A stretch of 64,000 nucleotides of DNA from Deinococcus deserti VCD115 (GCF_000020685.1 NC_012526.1:2682001-2746000), one strand, 5' to 3'. Counted from the first letter of the stretch, positions 49,397 to 58,361 are shown. The notes: generated by a model from the sequence alone, not told the origin. Program-made: numbers and translations.

Positions 49397-49677
49397 GGCT
49401 TTTCAGCTCCAGGATTTTTCAGGCGCACCACCAGCATCATCTCGGTGTGTGCCTCGAGTTCACCAGACGCTGTGAAGTCCAGCCCTCTGCCGGTCAACCT
49501 CACTCAGGTGGGCCGCGTGAGCACGCAGCTGAGCCACGGTCTCTGAGGTGCAGCCGGACTGCCGGGTCCACCAGTCGAACTCCAGCCGGTAGGGCACCAG
49601 GGTATGCCGCGCCCAGTGAATGCCGGCGGCCTGAGCTGCTTCCTGCCAGGCGGGTGCAGAGATGGGTTGCCGAGCTG
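49393..49677 (-). pseudogene. Remnant of a methyltransferase C-terminus
   Basis: No start codon or intact frame, but two minus-strand frames join after a one-base shift near 49480: ISAPAWQEAAQAAGIHWARH.. with YRLEFDWWTRQSGCTSETVA, then RLTGRGLDFTASGELEAHTE and MMLVVRLKNPGAEKP to a TAA at 49395-49393. The layout resembles the C-terminal part of type-11 SAM methyltransferases. The N-terminal SAM-binding half is missing, so this is a truncated, frameshifted relic whose stop overlaps the menG stop. Confidence 0.5.
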
Positions 49678-49692
49678 AGATTCAGAAGAAGA

Positions 49693-49716
49693 CGCCGCCT
49701 GGGGAACCAGGCGGCG
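49693..49716 (-). terminator. Terminator of the cytochrome c gene
   Basis: 10-bp perfect stem (CGCCGCCTGG and complement) with a 4-base loop, followed on the minus strand by TCTTCTTCTG. Confidence 0.78.
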
Positions 49717-49745
49717 CTCTGCATGAAGCCGAGACTCCAGTTGCC

Positions 49746-50549
49746 TCAGTTCAGGCTGGTCACGTACGCATGAATGCTGGCCAGATCAGCGTCGGACAGC
49801 TGCGCCTCGGTAAAGCGGGGCATGGCTGGTCCCAGTTCACGGTCCGGGGCTTTGCCCTCTCGCACGGCTGCGGTGAACTGCGCCAGGGTCCACTTGTTCG
49901 CTTCGTCGGTCATGGCTGGTCCGATGCCGCCCTGGCCGTTCTGGCCGTGGCAGCCTCCACAGCTGGCAGCAAACAGGGTCTGGCCGGCTCCTGCGTCGCC
50001 ACTGGCCGCAGCTTCACTGGCGCCTTCAGCGCTGGTGCCACTGCTGTGCTCGGTGCCGATTTCCTGCACGCCGGTTCCTTCCGGACCCGCAGCCTCGCTG
50101 CCTTCAGGGGCTTCAACACTACGTTGCCGGGCGGGGTCGTCCTCCCCGGCATCCTCGGTGGCAATGTCCTGGTTGTCGTTGCTGGTTCTGGCTGCGCCCG
50201 TTCCAGTATTGCCAACCTCGCCGCCCTCAGGGCCCATGCCGGTGCTGTCGTCATCGCCGCCTGCGCCTTCACCGCCGGCCGTGGCACCGTCACCTTCGTC
50301 CTGGGGGGTGCCGGTCGTGCCCTCGCCTTCGCCCCCGGGTGACTCCATGCCCGAGACAGCCTCGCTGCCGCCCTCTTTCTCCTGGCCACCAGCCTGATTG
50401 CCTTCAGCAGCAGCCATTGTCTGCGCAGGACGCATCATGAGGGGCGTGGCGATCAGCAGGGTAATGCCCAGAATGACGCCCAGTGTGACGCCCAGCATCC
50501 AGGACACCACGCTGCCCGCCACCCAATGAGAGTTCCGCGTTCTGTTCAT
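49746..50549 (-). CDS. Membrane-anchored c-type cytochrome with long acidic linker
   Basis: 267 residues. One N-terminal membrane segment (about 11-38), then roughly 145 residues of Gly/Glu/Asp/Thr/Ser-rich sequence with almost no hydrophobics, then a small cytochrome c domain: heme motif CGGCH (197-201) and axial Met in LGPAMPRF. The linker probably lets the heme domain reach partners across the envelope. Start at 50549 because TATGCT (50557-50562) is seven bases upstream; an in-frame ATG at 50561 overlaps that box. Confidence 0.85.
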   Translation of the reverse strand: MNRTRNSHWVAGSVVSWMLGVTLGVILGITLLIATPLMMRPAQTMAAAEGNQAGGQEKEGGSEAVSGMESPGGEGEGTTGTPQDEGDGATAGGEGAGGDDDSTGMGPEGGEVGNTGTGAARTSNDNQDIATEDAGEDDPARQRSVEAPEGSEAAGPEGTGVQEIGTEHSSGTSAEGASEAAASGDAGAGQTLFAASCGGCHGQNGQGGIGPAMTDEANKWTLAQFTAAVREGKAPDRELGPAMPRFTEAQLSDADLASIHAYVTSLN

Positions 50550-50612
50550 AGAGAACAGCATACGCCCGGACCCCTGGGACGTTGGACTCAGCGTCTCTTC
50601 ACACCGGGCTTG

Positions 50613-50969
50613 CTACAGCAGCGGTTCAGGAGATCCCGGCGCGGCCTCCGGGGGCCACCACTGCAGCCGTCCCAGATCACAGCGCCCAGCATCGTCAAAA
50701 GTCACCCCTTCAGCTTCCAGCAGCTTTTCCTGCATGTCACCGAATCCCAGCTTGTGCGTGCTCACGCGTCCCTGGGCATTGATCACACGCTGCCAGGGCA
50801 GGTCGCTGCCGCCCATCAGGGTGTTCATCACATACCCCGCCTGCCGGGCGGCGCCGGGCTGACCGGCCAGCAGCGCCAGCTGCCCGTAGGTCATCACGCG
50901 GCCCTCGGGAATCCGGGTCACCAGCGCCAGCACCCTTTCACGAAATGAGGGCTCCGGGGTGCTGGTCAC
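50613..50969 (-). CDS. Alkyltransferase-like (ATL) DNA-damage protein
   Basis: 118 residues. The O6-alkylguanine transferase C-terminal fold (VMTYGQLALLAG.., GYVMNTLMGGSDLPWQRV..) but the active-site PCHR is PWQR with Trp59 in place of Cys. ATL proteins of this kind bind O6-alkylguanine and hand it to nucleotide excision repair. Its stop lies well before the cytochrome gene, and its own ATG overlaps the amidase stop (ATGA), so it is co-translated with a cell-wall enzyme. Confidence 0.88.
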   Translation of the reverse strand: MTSTPEPSFRERVLALVTRIPEGRVMTYGQLALLAGQPGAARQAGYVMNTLMGGSDLPWQRVINAQGRVSTHKLGFGDMQEKLLEAEGVTFDDAGRCDLGRLQWWPPEAAPGSPEPLL

Positions 50970-52714
50970 TTCTCGGCGCCACCTGCACTGGGGCTCAGCA
51001 CCTGCCGGCTGGCCGTGACGCCTGATATCAGGGCTTCACGGATGCCGTTGGCGACACCGAGAGCAACGCGGTCGAGGTAGTTTTCGTCCTGAAGATTCAG
51101 GCCGTCCACGGGATGACTGGTGTAGCCGATTTCGACCAGAGCCGCAGGAACGCGGCTGTTGCGCAGCACGCTCAGGGACAGGTTGTTCTTGAGCCCGCGC
51201 GAGAAGGCGCCGGTCTGCTCGACCATCGAGCGCTGCAGGATCGCCGCGAGGCTACTCGACAGCGGGTGGTTGGGGTTCCACCAGGTCTCGATGCCATAGC
51301 CACGCAGGGCTGTCTTGGCTTCCAGGGCGTTGACATGAATGCTGACAAACAGCTGGGTCCCCGGCTCACTGGCAGCGGCACGCATCTCCAGATCCGCGTT
51401 CTTGCTGCTGTGAAGTGCGCGGTCGGTGTCGCGGGTCATCACCACATCCACGCCGGCGGCACGCAACAGGTCGCGTACCCGCAGCGCGACTCCCAGGGTG
51501 ATTTCCTTCTCGACCACCGTGCCGACTGCCCCGGGATCACGTCCACCATGACCCGGATCAAGCACCACACGCGGCTGAGCGTAACTGGCACTCAGGGCCA
51601 GGATGGCGGTGCCGCGCGTAACAGGCACAGGGGGCACCGCTCCCAGCACTTTCTCGCGGGCCGTCAGCGGGGTGAGGTTGGCCATTGCCGGCGCAATGTC
51701 AATCACCAGGCGCGAGCGGTCGTTGCCCGAAGGGGGCAACAGCTGGGCCCGCCACCCACTGCGTTCCGTGACCCGGGCAGCGGTGACCAGGGTCGCCTGC
51801 ACTCCTCCACTGACCGGTTCAAAGCTCCAGGAGCGGAGTTCGGGGCTGACGTTCTCGGCAGCCTGGGCTCCGCCCGTGACACCGGTGAGCTCGACACGCA
51901 GGCTCAGGCCCGACGGCACGATGCGGTAACCGGCGCCCGGCGGAAGGTCCAGAACCACACGCGTCTGTCCAGGGTTCTTGCCGATACGCGGGGCAGTGAG
52001 CTGCGCACCAGCCTGTGGAGTTCCGGAAATACGCCCTTCAAGCACGCTGGGCACGTTGACGTCCGCACCCGGCAGGGCCGGAGCAGGTGGCAGGACCTTG
52101 ACCTTGGCAACGGTATCGCCTGGAGGCAGCCCTTCCTTGACCGGAGCCTTGGCGGTCGAGGCCGGTGCCTGCGGAGCAGCAGGCGCAGGAGACACGCGCA
52201 CATTGGCTTTGAGCGCTGCGCTGGCACCACCCTCGACCGTGGGGCCGAATTCCACGATCAGCACCCGGTTACCATTGGCCAGAGTGGCCTCCATAGCCTT
52301 CCAGCCATGGATAAAGGACAGCGGAAAGGGCGTGATCAGGGTGGCCTGACCGCCTCCAGCACGGTACTCACTGACACTGGCTCCCAGGCGGGCCGTAACG
52401 GCGGGGATAACCCGGGCGCCCTGAATGTCCAGCCGAAGCCCCGTGAAGGTGGGGGTCAGGCTGTAGGTGACGCCAGGCTGCAGGTCAAACACGACCCGGG
52501 TATTGCTGCCGTCACTGCTGGCGCGCGGTGTTCCGAACGCCGCGTTCTGGGTTCCCGTGAGTTTCAGTGGAGACGTGATGGGCGAAGTGCCCCGCAAGGC
52601 CGGCAGGGTCTGGACCGGGGCAGTGCGCTGGAAGGGATCACTGGACTGCGCGCGACCGTGACTCGCCATCGCAACCAGCAGGGCAGATGAGAGAAAGATG
52701 GCAATCCGCTTCAT
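50966..52714 (-). CDS. N-acetylmuramoyl-L-alanine amidase with AMIN-like domains
   Basis: 582 residues. Signal peptide MKRIAIFLSSALLVAMASHG. Two AMIN-like beta domains (NTRVVFDLQPGVTYSLTP and QTRVVLDLPPGAGYRIVP) are joined by a Pro/Ala linker and followed by the Amidase_3 catalytic domain: VVLDPGHGGRDPGAVG (His), EKEITLGVALRVRD (Glu), FVSIHVNAL (His), ALVEIGYTSHP (Glu). Cuts septal peptidoglycan. Start at 52714; the frame beyond lacks a signal. Confidence 0.9.
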   Translation of the reverse strand: MKRIAIFLSSALLVAMASHGRAQSSDPFQRTAPVQTLPALRGTSPITSPLKLTGTQNAAFGTPRASSDGSNTRVVFDLQPGVTYSLTPTFTGLRLDIQGARVIPAVTARLGASVSEYRAGGGQATLITPFPLSFIHGWKAMEATLANGNRVLIVEFGPTVEGGASAALKANVRVSPAPAAPQAPASTAKAPVKEGLPPGDTVAKVKVLPPAPALPGADVNVPSVLEGRISGTPQAGAQLTAPRIGKNPGQTRVVLDLPPGAGYRIVPSGLSLRVELTGVTGGAQAAENVSPELRSWSFEPVSGGVQATLVTAARVTERSGWRAQLLPPSGNDRSRLVIDIAPAMANLTPLTAREKVLGAVPPVPVTRGTAILALSASYAQPRVVLDPGHGGRDPGAVGTVVEKEITLGVALRVRDLLRAAGVDVVMTRDTDRALHSSKNADLEMRAAASEPGTQLFVSIHVNALEAKTALRGYGIETWWNPNHPLSSSLAAILQRSMVEQTGAFSRGLKNNLSLSVLRNSRVPAALVEIGYTSHPVDGLNLQDENYLDRVALGVANGIREALISGVTASRQVLSPSAGGAEK

Positions 52715-52773
52715 GGACCTACATCTTGACGCGAAAAGCCGTGAGAAGCTATCTCCCGCCCTCATTAGAAAGA

Positions 52774-52800
52774 AGGACGCCAACCCGTGTCTGACGTCCT
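52774..52800 (-). terminator. Terminator of the peptidoglycan-binding protein gene
   Basis: 6-bp stem (AGGACG/CGTCCT) with a 15-base loop and T-rich tail TCTTTCT on the minus strand. Confidence 0.5.
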
Positions 52801-52847
52801 GGAGAAATTCCGGGGTCGTGAGGATGCCAAAGCACCCAAATGGGGGC

Positions 52848-53735
52848 TCAGGGAATGGTTGGAGCTGCGAAGGTCCGCGCAGCAGGTGAGAACAGGGCTC
52901 TCCAGGTTGCCTGATCAATCCGTCCGGTGACAGGCAGATTATTGGCGGCCTGAAAAGCCCGGACGGTGGCCGCTGTGACCGGGCCGTACCAGCCGTCTCC
53001 CTGCCCTCCACGGCTGTCCTCGGTCAGCTGGATCAGGCGGTTCTGGGCAGCACGGATATCCGAGCCGTTCATACGCCGTTCCTGCAGTTGCAAAACGCGG
53101 GTAAACGGCATGGGCGCCAGACTCTGCGCCGGATTGGCCGCAGGCGTACTGGGCGTGGAGTTCTGTGGAGGCGCTGGCTTGGCAGTGGGACTGGCTGAGC
53201 CTTGCCTGACGGGAGCTGGTTTGGCGGCCGCGCCTGTAGGTGCAGCAGGTTTTACAGGCTCAGGACGGGCGATGGTGACCCGGGCCTGTTCAGTGCGCTT
53301 CACCGTGACCTTCGGGGTGGGTGCAGCACTGGCTGCCGGTGTGCCTGCTGATGCGGAATTGGGTGGTGTATCCACGTAGACCAGCGTCTGTGCCCGGCCA
53401 TCCGGATCAGCCTGAAGCCGCACATACACGTAACCACCAGGAGTCTCAAGCCAGTTGTAGACGCTGCGCTGGCTGTCACGGCTGCGCCAGACACCCTGCA
53501 GATCGTTGCCGACTGTGGCACTCAGTTTGCTGCGGACCTGCTCGACCGTAAGAGCGGCACCCACACATTTCTTGTCCCGGGTGCCGATCTTGGTGTAGCT
53601 GGCGGGACAGTCACGCAGCACTCCGTCAATTTTGGAAGCCACACGCACTGCGGCCTGCTCCACCTGCACAGGAGTCGGGGCAGCGGACGCGGGAGCCGCC
53701 AGAGCCAGCGTGCATGTGAGCGCGATAAACCTCAT
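52848..53735 (-). CDS. Secreted protein with C-terminal peptidoglycan-binding domain
   Basis: 295 residues. Signal peptide [19 protein letters not shown] unique N-terminal domain with two Cys ([19 protein letters not shown]) is joined by a Pro/Ala/Thr-rich linker (about 130-205) to a PG_binding_1 domain ([16 protein letters not shown].., [19 protein letters not shown]). Probably sits in or on the wall. Encoded just upstream of the amidase on the same strand. Confidence 0.83.
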   Translation of the reverse strand: MRFIALTCTLALAAPASAAPTPVQVEQAAVRVASKIDGVLRDCPASYTKIGTRDKKCVGAALTVEQVRSKLSATVGNDLQGVWRSRDSQRSVYNWLETPGGYVYVRLQADPDGRAQTLVYVDTPPNSASAGTPAASAAPTPKVTVKRTEQARVTIARPEPVKPAAPTGAAAKPAPVRQGSASPTAKPAPPQNSTPSTPAANPAQSLAPMPFTRVLQLQERRMNGSDIRAAQNRLIQLTEDSRGGQGDGWYGPVTAATVRAFQAANNLPVTGRIDQATWRALFSPAARTFAAPTIP

Positions 53736-53781
53736 GGGTTAGTGGTATCACGCTGGACCTGACGGGGACTGAGCCGCAGAC

Positions 53782-54954
53782 CTAGCCCTCTTTGCGGCTT
53801 GTTAACCCCAATCCGGCGCCCCGGGTCCTATGAGGTTTGAGCAGGCCACTGCGCACGTGCATGGCTTCCCGGTAAGCTTCCGAGAAGCTGAGCATCAGGA
53901 CAGCCATTACCCCATGGTCGTCGACCTGCAGACCCTGCAGGCAGAACCCGGCGCGCAGTTTGGGAACCAGAACCGCGTTGTTGGTGGCATGGTGGTGACT
54001 GCGCACCAGATCGTAGCCCTCGGCCTCCAGGGCTCGGAGCACGACCGGCAGCAGCCGGCTGTAGACGCCCTGGCCCCGGTGAGCCGGCAACAGGGCCGTG
54101 TTGACCATATAAGCCGTGCGGCGGTCCCATTGCCGCGACATCTGCCAGCCGGCCACCTCCCCCTGGTGCCCGATCAGCCAGGCGTAACGGCGGCCTGCCG
54201 GCGCTTCCAGGCGCCCGGGGGCCGGCCAGTCGAACGACACGCTGCTGTAGGCCGACTGTTCGAGCTGTGTGTAAATGTCGTAATACACCTCGTAGCTCAC
54301 CGGGTGAAGGCTGTAACCCCCGCCCAGGTCCTCTCCTGGACCTGAGCTTTCCGGCAACCGCAGGGGTGGGAGTGGAGCAGGCCTCCGGGTCCCAGCAGGC
54401 TCAAGCCCTAGACGCCTCGCCGCCTCACCGCGCGCGCCCCGCGCGTCAGGCGCGCGAAAGCCGCTGCGGATGTGCTGGGCCTCCTGATAGGCGGGGTCGA
54501 GCGAGAGGGTCAGGGCCACATTGAGTCCGCCCTCGTACAGGCTCAGGCCCTGCACCAGAAACCCGGCCCGCAGCTTCGGCACGATCACGCGGTTGTTGGT
54601 CGCGCGGTGGTGACTCTGGACCAGGGTGTACCCGGCGGTGCGGAAGGTTTCCAGCAGTGCAGGCAGCAGCCGGGTGTACAGGCCCCTGCCCTGATGCTCC
54701 GGCAGCAAACCGGTATCGGCCATATACACCGTGCGTTCGTCACGCTGGTGCGCGTGGCTCCAGCCGACGAGTTCGGTGCCGCAGTACACGCCCCAGCTGA
54801 AGTTCTCACCCAGGGGGGGCGGGGCCTTGGCCGCCGGACCAAAGCTGTACAGCCAGTTGCCGCCAAAGATCCGGTCCTCAAGCCGGGCGCACGCCTCGCG
54901 GTAACTTTCAAGGGTTATGCGGCGGGCAGTGTAGCCCCCGCCAAGGTCGGTCAC
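53782..54954 (-). CDS. Tandem GNAT acetyltransferase
   Basis: 390 residues formed by two GNAT domains. Copy 1 (about 1-165) has LLPEHQGRGLYTRLLPALLE and QSHHRATNNRVIVPKLRAGF; copy 2 (about 205-370) has LLPAHRGQGVYSRLLPVVLR and RSHHHATNNAVLVPKLRAGF. The repeat shows an internal duplication. GTG 54954 overlaps the agmatine deiminase stop (GTGA) and is preferred over GTG 54966. Being co-translated with aguA suggests an amine substrate, but that is inference. Confidence 0.83.
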   Translation of the reverse strand: MTDLGGGYTARRITLESYREACARLEDRIFGGNWLYSFGPAAKAPPPLGENFSWGVYCGTELVGWSHAHQRDERTVYMADTGLLPEHQGRGLYTRLLPALLETFRTAGYTLVQSHHRATNNRVIVPKLRAGFLVQGLSLYEGGLNVALTLSLDPAYQEAQHIRSGFRAPDARGARGEAARRLGLEPAGTRRPAPLPPLRLPESSGPGEDLGGGYSLHPVSYEVYYDIYTQLEQSAYSSVSFDWPAPGRLEAPAGRRYAWLIGHQGEVAGWQMSRQWDRRTAYMVNTALLPAHRGQGVYSRLLPVVLRALEAEGYDLVRSHHHATNNAVLVPKLRAGFCLQGLQVDDHGVMAVLMLSFSEAYREAMHVRSGLLKPHRTRGAGLGLTSRKEG

Positions 54955-56006
54955 TCCCCGGTCCACACCGTCCCCTGAGGCTGCTGCTGGGTGACGCAGT
55001 GAAAGCTGCCGCCGCCCTCGATGATCTTGCGGCTGGGCAGCCCGATCACTTCACGCTGCGGGAACAGCGGGCGCAGGACTTCTATGGCCCGGGCATCGTT
55101 CGGGTCGCCGTACATGGGCACCACGACAAAGCCGTTTCCGATATAGAAGTTGGCGTAGGTGGGAGGCAGGCGGCCCTCGGCCCCTTCCAGGCGGCTGGCG
55201 GGCAGAGGCAGTTCCACGATCCGGAACGGCTGGCCATCCTGGTCGGTCATCCGGCGCAGGGCTTCAAGATTCTTCTGCATCACCGCGTGGTTGGGATCCG
55301 CAGGGTTGCTCTCCACACTGGTGACGATGGTGCGTTCATCCGTGAAGCGGGTGATGGTGTCGATGTGTCCGTCGGTATGGTCGTTTTCCAGGCCGCCGTC
55401 CAGCCACAGCAACTGGGAGACACCTAAGGTGTCATTCAGCAGGGCGCCGTAGTCCTCCTCCGTAAGGCCAGGATTACGGGTGTCGGTCAGAAAGCACGAG
55501 CGGGTGGTCAGCCCCACGCCCAGCCCGTTGACTTCCAGTCCACCACCTTCGAGGACCTCGGGACGGTCCCAGTGCGCCGCGCCCAGCACCTGTGCCACGT
55601 ATTCCGGTACCTGGTCGTCGTGCTCCCAGTTGAACTTGCCGCCCCAGGAGTTGAAGCGCCAGTTCACGAAAGCAAGGTCATTGCCACGCCGCACAAAGAT
55701 CGGCCCGTTGTCCCGCAGCCAGACGTCGTCCAGCGGCAGGCGGTGATAGGTCACATCTGCCCCCTCCAGCCGGCCACGGGCGTCCTGTTCACTTTCCGGG
55801 TCACGTACCAGCAGCTGCACCGGTTCAAAGCGCGCAATGGTCCGCACGAGTTCGGCGAATTCCTCCCGCACGCCTAACAAATGACCAAACCACAGCTCAT
55901 CGTCGGCTGGCCAGCTCATCCAGGTGGCCGCATGGGACTCCCACTCGGCTGGCATACGGAACCCCAGCTCACGGGGCGTTGGATCAGAGGGCAGAAAATG
56001 CTGCAT
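54951..56006 (-). CDS. aguA: Agmatine deiminase
   Basis: 351 residues. Family blocks MPAEWESHAATWMSWPADDE, DDVWLRDNGPIFVRR, the His in GGLENDHTDGHIDTI and the nucleophile Cys in EGGGSFHCVTQQQP are intact. Converts agmatine to N-carbamoylputrescine. The N-carbamoylputrescine amidase (aguB) is not in this window. A -10-like TAATAC lies five bases before the ATG. Confidence 0.93.
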   Translation of the reverse strand: MQHFLPSDPTPRELGFRMPAEWESHAATWMSWPADDELWFGHLLGVREEFAELVRTIARFEPVQLLVRDPESEQDARGRLEGADVTYHRLPLDDVWLRDNGPIFVRRGNDLAFVNWRFNSWGGKFNWEHDDQVPEYVAQVLGAAHWDRPEVLEGGGLEVNGLGVGLTTRSCFLTDTRNPGLTEEDYGALLNDTLGVSQLLWLDGGLENDHTDGHIDTITRFTDERTIVTSVESNPADPNHAVMQKNLEALRRMTDQDGQPFRIVELPLPASRLEGAEGRLPPTYANFYIGNGFVVVPMYGDPNDARAIEVLRPLFPQREVIGLPSRKIIEGGGSFHCVTQQQPQGTVWTGE

Positions 56007-56042
56007 GCCCCGTATTAGACCAGAACAGTGTGATACCCGGCC

Positions 56043-56400
56043 TTAAGGCTGCTTGTCGGTCAGCGTCATGGGAACCGGAGTCTGGGTGCCCGCCATCCGC
56101 TTGGGTGCCCCGCTGCTTCGCAGGCCTGCCCAGACGGTGTTGTCCTTTTCGGGGACCTTCAAGCCTGAGCAGGCGCACCCAGGAGCCCTGACGTACGGGT
56201 ACATTCGTTTTCAGTTCGCCAGTACACACAGGACGCATTCATGGGACAGCGACTGTCACGAACAGACACCACGGTGAGGTGGCTCTGTCCTAAAGTCACG
56301 CTTTCCCCGGCCACAAGAGTCGCGCTGGGTGCCTGGGCAGCACAGGCCATGGTCAGCACACAGGGAGGACAGGACAGACCGTGTTGCCAGCAGTCTGAAC
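56043..56400 (-). pseudogene. Decayed secreted-protein gene
   Basis: No single frame is open, but three segments in different frames read as protein with high third-position GC: FRLLATRSVLSSLCA / MACAAQAPSATLVAGESVTL.. with SVRDSRCPMNASCV; then ELKTNVPVRQGSWVRLLRLE; then CSGLKVPEKDNTVWAGLRSS..PVPMTLTDKQP to TAA 56045-56043. The DSRCPxxxxCV pattern occurs in small secreted beta-proteins. At least two frameshifts separate the parts. Confidence 0.5.
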
Positions 56401-56451
56401 TGCCCGCGTAAAGAGGACCTGACCTGTCCAGGCAGCAGGGGCCTGTGCTGC

Positions 56452-56718
56452 TCAGCCAATCAGGCTGTCGCCGGCACAGCCCATCGCTCGGAAGTGGCGC
56501 GCCTTGTCCATCATGCCCATACGCTCGTAGCACTCACACAGGCGCAGCGCAAAAAATTCCATGGCACGGCAATCCTCACGCCGCTCGGCAGCTTCCAGAC
56601 ACTCGCGGTAGTGCCGTACGGCGAGGTGATACTGGGCCTGCTCTGCAGCGTGCTGAGCACGGCAGTGGCTCATTCGGAGAGACACGATGTCACTCTCAAT
56701 GCGGCTCACGGCGTTCAT
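56452..56718 (-). CDS. Small helical (TPR-like) protein
   Basis: 88 residues, almost all helix: HYRECLEAAERREDCRAMEF.. LRLCECYERMGMMDKARHFR has TPR-like spacing and four Cys. TACACT (56726-56731) lies seven bases before ATG 56718, so it is probably leaderless; an in-frame ATG at 56739 lies upstream of that box. Function unknown. Confidence 0.68.
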   Translation of the reverse strand: MNAVSRIESDIVSLRMSHCRAQHAAEQAQYHLAVRHYRECLEAAERREDCRAMEFFALRLCECYERMGMMDKARHFRAMGCAGDSLIG

Positions 56719-56770
56719 ATCAGGCAGTGTAAACAGCACGACCTACATATGAATGAAAGATGAATCAGAT

Positions 56771-56799
56771 TTGACAAGACAAATTCTGTGATGTAGACG
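56771..56799 (+). promoter_or_regulatory. Orphan promoter in AT-rich gap
   Basis: TTGACA (56771-56776), 17-base spacer, TAGACG (56794-56799) on the plus strand. No plus-strand gene follows for more than 1.6 kb. Downstream is a small TTTCG/CGAAA hairpin and then the run CGTTTTTTGTTTTGTTT (to about 56850), so a short RNA of about 45 nt, or antisense reading into the RNase gene, is possible. Confidence 0.4.
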
Positions 56800-56939
56800 A
56801 GCTTTTTTCGTTGTAAGCGAAATTACACGATAACGTTTTTTGTTTTGTTTCCCGAACTCCAGGCGCTGAGAAGTACCTCGCCTGGTGCTGCTTGTAAGAT
56901 CACGTGCAGTACATATTCTGTTTGCCAGGAAAAGAGCAA

Positions 56940-58328
56940 TTACTGGCTGCGGGCGCGAATAGTCAGGGCCGGCAGGTTTACGTCTGTCAGGCGCAGGCGC
57001 AGTTCCGTTCCTGGTGCGGCCGGTGTACTGAGGGGCAGATCGAAGGCCAGCTCGGGAATCAGCAGGGTCGCCTGCGGACCGCGCCGGTCGACCACCACAC
57101 CGGTCCATTCCCGGTCCGGCTGCGAGGCAATAAAGCGCAGGGTGTGGTGTTTGCGGCTCAGGCGCTCGGCCTGCCGGGTGGCGTCGGCATTCAGACTTGC
57201 CTGGGCAATGTGCGCCGCCATGACTTTTCCACCCATGGGTTCGCCGCCCGTCAGAAAGGCGCGCAGTTGCTGGTGCACCACCAGATCAAGGTACCGGCGC
57301 ATAGGACTCGTGACCTGTGCGTAAAGGTCCAGGCCCATACCGTGGTGCGGGCCTGGCACCGGCTGAAAGCGCGTGCGGGCCAGCGTCTTGCGGCGGGCCC
57401 ACTGGGCAGGCAGCGTGTCTCCGTGCACCTCCCGGGTGGGATAGTCCTGGGTCGCAAAAGGCAGCGGTACCTCATTGTCATCGGCGAAGATGGCGGCTCC
57501 CCAGCCGGCCAGCGTCATGCATTCCTGCACCACGAAGCGCATCTCCGGCTTGGGCAGCGGGCTTACGGCGGCGCCCTGGTCGTCAGCCTTGACCCGAACT
57601 TCCGGCAGATCGATGCTCAGGGCGCCCTCGGCCTCGCGCAGGGCCCGGCTGGCCCGTGCCAGGCGCAGGAGCGTCACAAACGGCTCCTGCCCGGCCTCGA
57701 GGCGGCCCTGAGCCTGCGTATAGGTCAGCCGTTCGACCCGCACCGTGGTCAGGTGGACGTCCACCGCGTCGGCATTTCCGTCGTGATCCAGATCCAGGGC
57801 AATAGACAGTGCCGGGGTGGTGGGATGCAGCCCCAGACCAGTCTTCTCGACCAATTCGTCAGGCAGCATCCCGATGGTCTGGTCCGGCAGGTACAGGGTC
57901 GCGCCACGTGAGCGGGCTTCCAGATCCAGTGCGCTGTCGGGAGGCACCAGCGCAGCTACATCTGCGACATGCACCCACAGCCGCGTCAGGCCTCCGTCCA
58001 GCATTTCGATTCCCACGGCGTCGTCCGGGTCGCGGTTCCCTTCATCGTCAATGGCGTAGGCCTCCAGATGGGTCAGGTCCAGGCGCTTCTCGGGCACGAA
58101 ATCCGGCACGGGCAGCGTGACGGGGTTCAGGGCCGCCTGCAGGCGATCAGCGTATGGAGTGCGCGCCTCCGACCACAGGCCCAGCCTCAGCAGCAGCGTA
58201 TGGGCACTTTCCGGTGTTTCTGGCAGACCGAGGTCGCGCAGGGTCCGGCTTTTTTCCTGCCGCCCGCGTGCCAGCAGTTCAACCTCAGTGCGCTGGGCGG
58301 GAGTCAGGTCAGGAGGTGGAACAGTCAT
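56940..58328 (-). CDS. RNase II/RNB-family exoribonuclease
   Basis: 462 residues, shorter than RNase R or E. coli RNase II. RNB active-site block AYAIDDEGNRDPDDAVG carries the metal-binding Asp residues; VHVADVAALV, SPMRRYLDLVVHQQL and a C-terminal S1-like segment follow. N-terminal cold-shock domains are missing or replaced by a helical part, as in the Deinococcus RNase II-type enzyme. Start at 58328, with TATCCT seven bases upstream. Confidence 0.9.
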   Translation of the reverse strand: MTVPPPDLTPAQRTEVELLARGRQEKSRTLRDLGLPETPESAHTLLLRLGLWSEARTPYADRLQAALNPVTLPVPDFVPEKRLDLTHLEAYAIDDEGNRDPDDAVGIEMLDGGLTRLWVHVADVAALVPPDSALDLEARSRGATLYLPDQTIGMLPDELVEKTGLGLHPTTPALSIALDLDHDGNADAVDVHLTTVRVERLTYTQAQGRLEAGQEPFVTLLRLARASRALREAEGALSIDLPEVRVKADDQGAAVSPLPKPEMRFVVQECMTLAGWGAAIFADDNEVPLPFATQDYPTREVHGDTLPAQWARRKTLARTRFQPVPGPHHGMGLDLYAQVTSPMRRYLDLVVHQQLRAFLTGGEPMGGKVMAAHIAQASLNADATRQAERLSRKHHTLRFIASQPDREWTGVVVDRRGPQATLLIPELAFDLPLSTPAAPGTELRLRLTDVNLPALTIRARSQ

Positions 58329-58335
58329 ACCTATG

Positions 58336-58341
58336 AGGATA
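58336..58341 (-). promoter_or_regulatory. Leaderless -10 box of the RNB gene
   Basis: TATCCT on the minus strand ends seven bases before the start codon. Confidence 0.5.
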
Positions 58342-58361
58342 GGGTGTCAGCCACCGGAGCG

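Noticed and set aside
50060..50400. Long Gly/Ser/Pro plus-strand frames opposite the cytochrome linker
   Set aside because: They arise from the low-complexity GGN/GAN codons of the minus-strand linker.
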